NCBI RefSeq assembly: GCF_014237875.1
Contig: NZ_JACJVJ010000001.1
Coordinates: 918,501 to 982,500 of the forward strand
Reading direction: 5' to 3'
Length of the DNA: 64,000 nt
DNA from: Parasphingopyxis marina
Lineage (GTDB): Bacteria > Pseudomonadota > Alphaproteobacteria > Sphingomonadales > Sphingomonadaceae
Shown here: positions 59,780 to 64,000 of the stretch, piece after piece
How positions within the stretch are numbered: the first letter of the stretch is position 1
Layout: every line of letters begins with the position of its first letter
Program-made: the position numbers and the translations under genes
Notes under the pieces: model-generated
The model's database searches: none
The model's input: the letters and a program-made list of their open reading frames with translations, nothing else
What the model was told of the DNA's origin: nothing

Positions 59780-61485
59780 CCCGGCTCGTCGCCCAATCGG
59801 CAGAGGTGCGCAAGGTCAGCCTGCGGCAGCAGATGCAGCCCATTGTCCAGCAGCGGCTGATGGTGGTCATGCTGCTCCTGTTGTTCGGGGTGATCGCTGT
59901 AACCCTGCGCATCGGCTGGCTGACGATACTCTCGGGCGGGGAGGCCAATGCCGCGAGCACGACCGGCGGCCTGCCGCCGCGCGCCGATATCACCGATCGC
60001 AACGGCGTGACCCTGGCCCGCACCATCGATGCCTGGTCGATCGCCATCCATCCCGACCGGATGATCTCCGATCCCGACGAACTCGCGCCGCGCCTCCACG
60101 CGTTGATGCCCGAGCGCAGCGAGCAGGATTATCGCGAAATCCTCAATTCGGATCGCTCCTTCGTCTATCTGCGCCGCCGCGCGCTGCCCGAACTGGTCAG
60201 TCAGGTGAACGCGCTCGGCGAACCGGCGATGGAATATCTGCGTGAACCCGAACGGCTGTATCCGCAGACCAATCTTGCCGCCCATATTCTCGGCTGGGTC
60301 AATCTCGATGGCGAGGGCGTGACCGGGATGGAGGCGGTGCTCGAGGAACGGCTGACCGACCCCGCGCTGCGCAACGATCCCGTCGAGCTTTCGATCGACA
60401 GCCGCGTTCAGGCGGCGGTGCAGAGCGAGCTGGCCGAGGCGATGCGCCGGTTCAATGCGATCGGTGCGGTCGGCATCGTGCTCGATGTGCATAGCGGCGA
60501 GCTGCTGGCGATGACCTCGCTGCCCAATTTCAACCCCAACGCTCCCTCCCAGTCGAGCGATCGGGCGCGCTTCAACCAGGCGACGATGGGCTTTTACGAA
60601 CTGGGATCCACCTTCAAGCCGATCACCATGGCCGCCGCGATCGAAGACGGCGTCGTCACCGATATTTCCCGCCGCTACGATGCGGAGGAGCCGCTGGTCG
60701 TTGGCCGGTACACGATCAGCGACGATCATCCGCAGCGCCGCTACCTCAATGTGCCGGAAACGCTCGTCCATTCGTCGAACATCGTCACCGCGCGGATTGC
60801 CGACGAACTGGGCGCCGAGCGGATGCAGCAGGTGTTCCGCCGGCTGCATTTCGACGAGCCGGTCGATTTCGAACTGCCGGTGCGCGGCCGGCCGATCTGG
60901 CCGAGCTATTGGGCCCGCACGACGGTGATGACGACGGGCTATGGCCATGGCATCGCGGTCACCCCGCTCCATCTCGCCAATGCCTATGCGACACTCGTCA
61001 ATGGGGGCATCTACCGGCCGGTAACGCTGACGCGCCTATCCGGCGACGATATTCCGCAGGGCGAGCGCGTGTTCAGCCAGGCGACCAGCGATCAGATGCG
61101 CGGCCTGCTCCGCCTGATCGTCCAGGAGGGCACCGGCCGCAATGCCGACGCCGAGGGTTTTCGCGTGGGCGGCAAGACGGGTACGGCGGAAAAGGCGGGC
61201 GAGGGCGGTTATCGCCATCATGCGCTGGTTTCCACCTTCGCCGCGGCCTTCCCGATGGACGATCCTCGATATGTCGTCGTCATCATGCTCGACGAGCCGC
61301 ACGGCGATGCGGGCACCGGCGGCGCGTCGACCGCGGGCTGGACGGCGGCACCGGTCGTCAGCCGGGTGGTTTCCCGGATCGGCCCGTTGCTCGGCGTGAT
61401 TCCGAGCGAAAGCCGCGATATCGATACGACCCGTCTCCAGGCGATGCTCTGGCATCCGCCTTCCGAACGCGAGCCCGAGGCATGA
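59776..61485 (+). CDS. ftsI: Peptidoglycan transpeptidase FtsI (PBP3)
   Basis: FtsI is the septal transpeptidase partner of FtsW. The 569-residue protein has one N-terminal transmembrane segment (about 28-47), the class B pedestal domain and the catalytic motifs: ELGSTFKPI (Ser and Lys of SxxK), HSSNIVT (SxN) and GGKTGTAEK (KTG). It overlaps ftsL by 4 bp at the start and murE by 4 bp at the end. Length is normal for an alphaproteobacterial FtsI. Confidence 0.96.
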   Translation: MTRLVAQSAEVRKVSLRQQMQPIVQQRLMVVMLLLLFGVIAVTLRIGWLTILSGGEANAASTTGGLPPRADITDRNGVTLARTIDAWSIAIHPDRMISDPDELAPRLHALMPERSEQDYREILNSDRSFVYLRRRALPELVSQVNALGEPAMEYLREPERLYPQTNLAAHILGWVNLDGEGVTGMEAVLEERLTDPALRNDPVELSIDSRVQAAVQSELAEAMRRFNAIGAVGIVLDVHSGELLAMTSLPNFNPNAPSQSSDRARFNQATMGFYELGSTFKPITMAAAIEDGVVTDISRRYDAEEPLVVGRYTISDDHPQRRYLNVPETLVHSSNIVTARIADELGAERMQQVFRRLHFDEPVDFELPVRGRPIWPSYWARTTVMTTGYGHGIAVTPLHLANAYATLVNGGIYRPVTLTRLSGDDIPQGERVFSQATSDQMRGLLRLIVQEGTGRNADAEGFRVGGKTGTAEKAGEGGYRHHALVSTFAAAFPMDDPRYVVVIMLDEPHGDAGTGGASTAGWTAAPVVSRVVSRIGPLLGVIPSESRDIDTTRLQAMLWHPPSEREPEA

Positions 61486-62912
61486 AGCTGGGCGGGCTCA
61501 TCGGCGGCCCCGGCCTGAATAGCGAGGACGGCCCCACCGTCACCGGCTTTGCCATCGATCATCGCAAGGTTGCACCGGGCACGGTGTTCGGCGCTTTCCG
61601 CGGCGCAAAATTCAACGGCGAGGATTTCATCCCCGATGCGATCCGCTCGGGTGCCGTCGCCATCGTCTCGCGGCCCGAGGCCAAGGTGGACGGTGCCGCG
61701 CGCGTTACCGACGAAGAGCCGCGCCGCGCCTTTGCGCAGCTCGCCGCTAAATTCTTCGCGCCCTTCCCCGAAATCTCGGTCGCGGTGACCGGCACCAACG
61801 GCAAGACCTCGACCGTCGAACTCACGCGCCAGCTCTGGCGGATGGCCGGCCATCACGCCGCCTCGATCGGCACGCTCGGCGTGACGACCGCCGAAGACCA
61901 GGTGAAGACCGGCCTGACGACGCCGGATATCGTCACCTTCCTCTCCAACGCGGCGGGGCTGGAGCGCGAAGGCGTCACCCATCTCGCCTTCGAAGCGTCG
62001 AGCCACGGCCTTTCCCAATATCGCACCGAAGGCCTGCCGGTCGGCGCCGCCGCCTTCACCAATTTGAGCCGCGATCATCTCGATTATCACGGCACGATGG
62101 AGGCCTATCTCACGGCGAAGCTGCGGCTGTTTACCGAGGTCGTCGACAAGGACGGCACGGCGATCGTCTGGGCCGACGATCCCGCGAGCGCCCAGGTGAT
62201 CGAGGCGATCGAGGGGCGTGGCTTGCGTGGTCTTTCGGTCGGCAAGAAGGGCCGGGCTATCCGGCTTGTCAGTCGCACGCCGACCCAGCTCGGCCAGCGG
62301 CTCGATGTCGAGGCAGACGGGCAGGCTTACGCCATAAACCTGCCGTTGATCGGCGCTTACCAGGCGAACAACGCGCTCGTCGCGGCGGGCCTGGTCTGGG
62401 CGACGGGCGGCGATATCGGCGCGACGCTCGGCAATCTTTCGCGCGTCCAGCCGGTGCGCGGACGGCTGGAACGCGCGGTGATCACCAAGGCCGGCGCGCC
62501 GGTCTATGTCGACTATGCCCATACGCCCGATGCGCTCGAAGCGGCGATCGACGCTTTGCGCTGGCATGCCAAGGGCCGGGTGATTACGGTGTTCGGTGCG
62601 GGCGGGGATCGCGATACGGGCAAGCGCCCATTGATGGGAGAGGTCGCCGTCAAACTGTCCGACCATGTCATCGTCACCGACGATAATCCGCGTTCCGAAG
62701 ACCCGGCTGCGATCCGCGCCGAAATCATGGCCGGCGCGAAGGGCGCGGTCGAAGTGGAAGGCCGGCGCGAGGCCATCGCCGCCGCCATCGCCGAAGCGGG
62801 CGCCGACGATATCGTGCTGCTGGCCGGCAAGGGGCATGAGCAGGGTCAGGAAATTGCCGGCCGCGTGCTGCCCTTCGACGATGTCACGGTGGCGCGGGAA
62901 TGTGTAACATGA
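61482..62912 (+). CDS. murE: UDP-MurNAc-tripeptide synthetase MurE (meso-diaminopimelate type)
   Basis: MurE adds the third residue to the UDP-MurNAc-dipeptide. The 476-residue protein from ATG 61482 has the P-loop VTGTNGKTSTVEL and the DDNPRSEDP motif; DNPR marks meso-diaminopimelate as substrate, as in Gram-negative bacteria. The frame is open upstream within ftsI, but the ATGA overlap with ftsI (61482-61485) fixes the start. It ends in a 4-bp overlap with murF. Confidence 0.97.
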   Translation: MKLGGLIGGPGLNSEDGPTVTGFAIDHRKVAPGTVFGAFRGAKFNGEDFIPDAIRSGAVAIVSRPEAKVDGAARVTDEEPRRAFAQLAAKFFAPFPEISVAVTGTNGKTSTVELTRQLWRMAGHHAASIGTLGVTTAEDQVKTGLTTPDIVTFLSNAAGLEREGVTHLAFEASSHGLSQYRTEGLPVGAAAFTNLSRDHLDYHGTMEAYLTAKLRLFTEVVDKDGTAIVWADDPASAQVIEAIEGRGLRGLSVGKKGRAIRLVSRTPTQLGQRLDVEADGQAYAINLPLIGAYQANNALVAAGLVWATGGDIGATLGNLSRVQPVRGRLERAVITKAGAPVYVDYAHTPDALEAAIDALRWHAKGRVITVFGAGGDRDTGKRPLMGEVAVKLSDHVIVTDDNPRSEDPAAIRAEIMAGAKGAVEVEGRREAIAAAIAEAGADDIVLLAGKGHEQGQEIAGRVLPFDDVTVARECVT

Positions 62913-64000
62913 GCGCGCTTTGGACCTCCGAGCGGATCGCCACGGCGGTCGGCGGCGAAGCGCACGGTGCGTTCGAGGCGAATGGTGTCGCGTTCGACAG
63001 CCGCGAGGTCGGCCCCGGCGATCTCTTCATCGCGCTGAAGGGCGAGACGACCGACGGGCATCGCTTCCTCGACGGCGCGTTCGAGCGCGGCGCGGCCGGC
63101 GCTATCGCCAGTGCCGATTGTGCGCATCCGCATGTCCGCGTCGCCGATACGACCGAGGCGCTCAACGCCCTGGGCCGGGCATCGCGCGCGCGCATGTCGG
63201 GCAAGGTGATCGGCGTGACCGGATCGGTCGGCAAGACCGGCACCAAGGAAGCTCTCCACGCGGCGCTTGCCCGCAAGCCCGGGCGAATCGCCCATCGCTC
63301 GGTCAAGAGCTACAACAATCATACCGGCGTGCCGCTCAGCCTCGCGCGGATGCCGATGGCGAGCGATTTCGGCGTTTTCGAAATGGGCATGAACCACGCC
63401 GGAGAGCTCGCAGCGCTGACCCAGCTCGTCCGTCCGCATGTTGCTATCGTCACCGCGATTGCCCCGGCCCATTCGGAATTTTTCCCGAATGAGGAAGCGA
63501 TCGCCGACGCCAAGGGAGAGATTTTCGCCGGGCTGGAGCCGGGCGGTACCGCGCTCGTCCCCTATGACAGTCCGCACCGCGACCGGCTGATTGCCGCCGC
63601 CGAACCCCATGCCGAAACCATATGGACTTTCGGCCTTGGCGAAGGCGCGATTATCCGCGCGCGCGAAGTGGTGCGCGAATTGACCGGCACCATCGTCACC
63701 GCCGAACTGCCCGGCGCCGAACTGACCTTCACCATCGGCCTGCCCGGCGATCACTGGGTGTCGAATGCGCTCGCGGTGATCGGCGCGGTCGAGGCGGCGG
63801 GCGGAGATCTGGCGCTGGCCGGCCTTGCACTCGCCGAGATGGCCGGTCTGCCCGGGCGCGGCGAGCGGACGATGATCCGCGTCGATGGCGGCGAGGCGCT
63901 GCTCGTCGATGAAAGCTACAATGCCAACCCTGCCTCGATGGCGGCGACGCTCAAGACGCTCGGGGAGGAAACCGCCGACCGGCGGATCGCCGTGCTGGGC
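62909..64000 (+). CDS. murF: UDP-MurNAc-tripeptide-D-Ala-D-Ala ligase MurF, partial at right edge
   Basis: MurF adds D-Ala-D-Ala to complete the UDP-MurNAc-pentapeptide. The 364 visible residues start MSALWTSERIATAVGG and contain the P-loop GVTGSVGKTGTKE, KSYNNHTGVPLSLARMP, VFEMGMNHAGEL and LLVDESYNANPASM. About 90 to 110 residues should lie beyond the edge. It overlaps murE by 4 bp and continues the dcw cluster. Confidence 0.95.
   Translation, partial: MSALWTSERIATAVGGEAHGAFEANGVAFDSREVGPGDLFIALKGETTDGHRFLDGAFERGAAGAIASADCAHPHVRVADTTEALNALGRASRARMSGKVIGVTGSVGKTGTKEALHAALARKPGRIAHRSVKSYNNHTGVPLSLARMPMASDFGVFEMGMNHAGELAALTQLVRPHVAIVTAIAPAHSEFFPNEEAIADAKGEIFAGLEPGGTALVPYDSPHRDRLIAAAEPHAETIWTFGLGEGAIIRAREVVRELTGTIVTAELPGAELTFTIGLPGDHWVSNALAVIGAVEAAGGDLALAGLALAEMAGLPGRGERTMIRVDGGEALLVDESYNANPASMAATLKTLGEETADRRIAVLG

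Overview
This 64 kb window is chromosomal DNA from a high-GC alphaproteobacterium, most probably a sphingomonad (Sphingomonadales). The evidence is the rpsL-rpsG-fusA-tuf / S10 / spc / alpha gene order with alphaproteobacterial protein lengths, a ribosomal protein S5 with a long acidic plus Arg/Gly-rich N-terminal extension, an S12 protein with Arg at position 88, a meso-diaminopimelate-type MurE, a Coq4 protein and a classical dcw start (mraZ-rsmH-ftsL-ftsI-murE-murF). I see no insertion sequence, prophage, CRISPR array, rRNA or tRNA. The taxon is inferred from gene content and protein style, not from a database search.

Layout. 1-2658: an alpha/beta hydrolase cut by the left edge, a secreted beta-lactamase-fold serine hydrolase and a uracil-DNA-glycosylase-superfamily protein, all on the minus strand. 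2733-19721: the large translation block on the plus strand, with the str operon ending in a strong terminator after tuf, then rpsJ, a structured leader, and rplC through secY-adk. 19722-25109: accessory genes that separate adk from rpsM: a secreted SRPBCC protein, NADP-glutamate dehydrogenase, DUF3052, a small membrane protein, a RimB-type protease, RimK and a convergent M14 deacylase. 25164-27918: the alpha operon with its own promoter (rpsM, rpsK, rpoA, rplQ) and a terminator.

27932-41952: mixed housekeeping and accessory genes: prolyl oligopeptidase, a secreted orphan, an unusual soluble chemoreceptor-like protein, guaA, a lower-GC DUF7662 gene with a perfect operator-like dyad, an endonuclease III-type glycosylase, a GNAT enzyme, a LysR regulator diverging from a four-gene oxidoreductase/hydrolase cluster, a Spx/ArsC-like protein, an EEP hydrolase and panB. 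42032-45723: the outer-membrane-assembly and ribosome-GTPase set (YfgM-like, bamB, der, tusA-like). 45813-49921: an Hpt phosphotransfer protein, bacterioferritin with its ferredoxin partner behind a Fur-like dyad, a DUF418 membrane protein, a nitroreductase and coq4. 49965-55847: purL, two orphan lipoproteins, a TIR-transmembrane protein coupled to a proline-rich membrane protein, and a second glycosylase of the uracil-DNA glycosylase superfamily. 56040-64000: cysK, a small membrane protein and the dcw cluster, running off the right edge inside murF.

The observations most worth following are the TIR-transmembrane / proline-rich membrane pair, the chemoreceptor-like protein whose signalling hairpin lies before its sensor domain, the protease-ligase-deacylase trio around RimK, the natural Arg88 in S12, and several short perfect dyads placed at divergent or regulated promoters.
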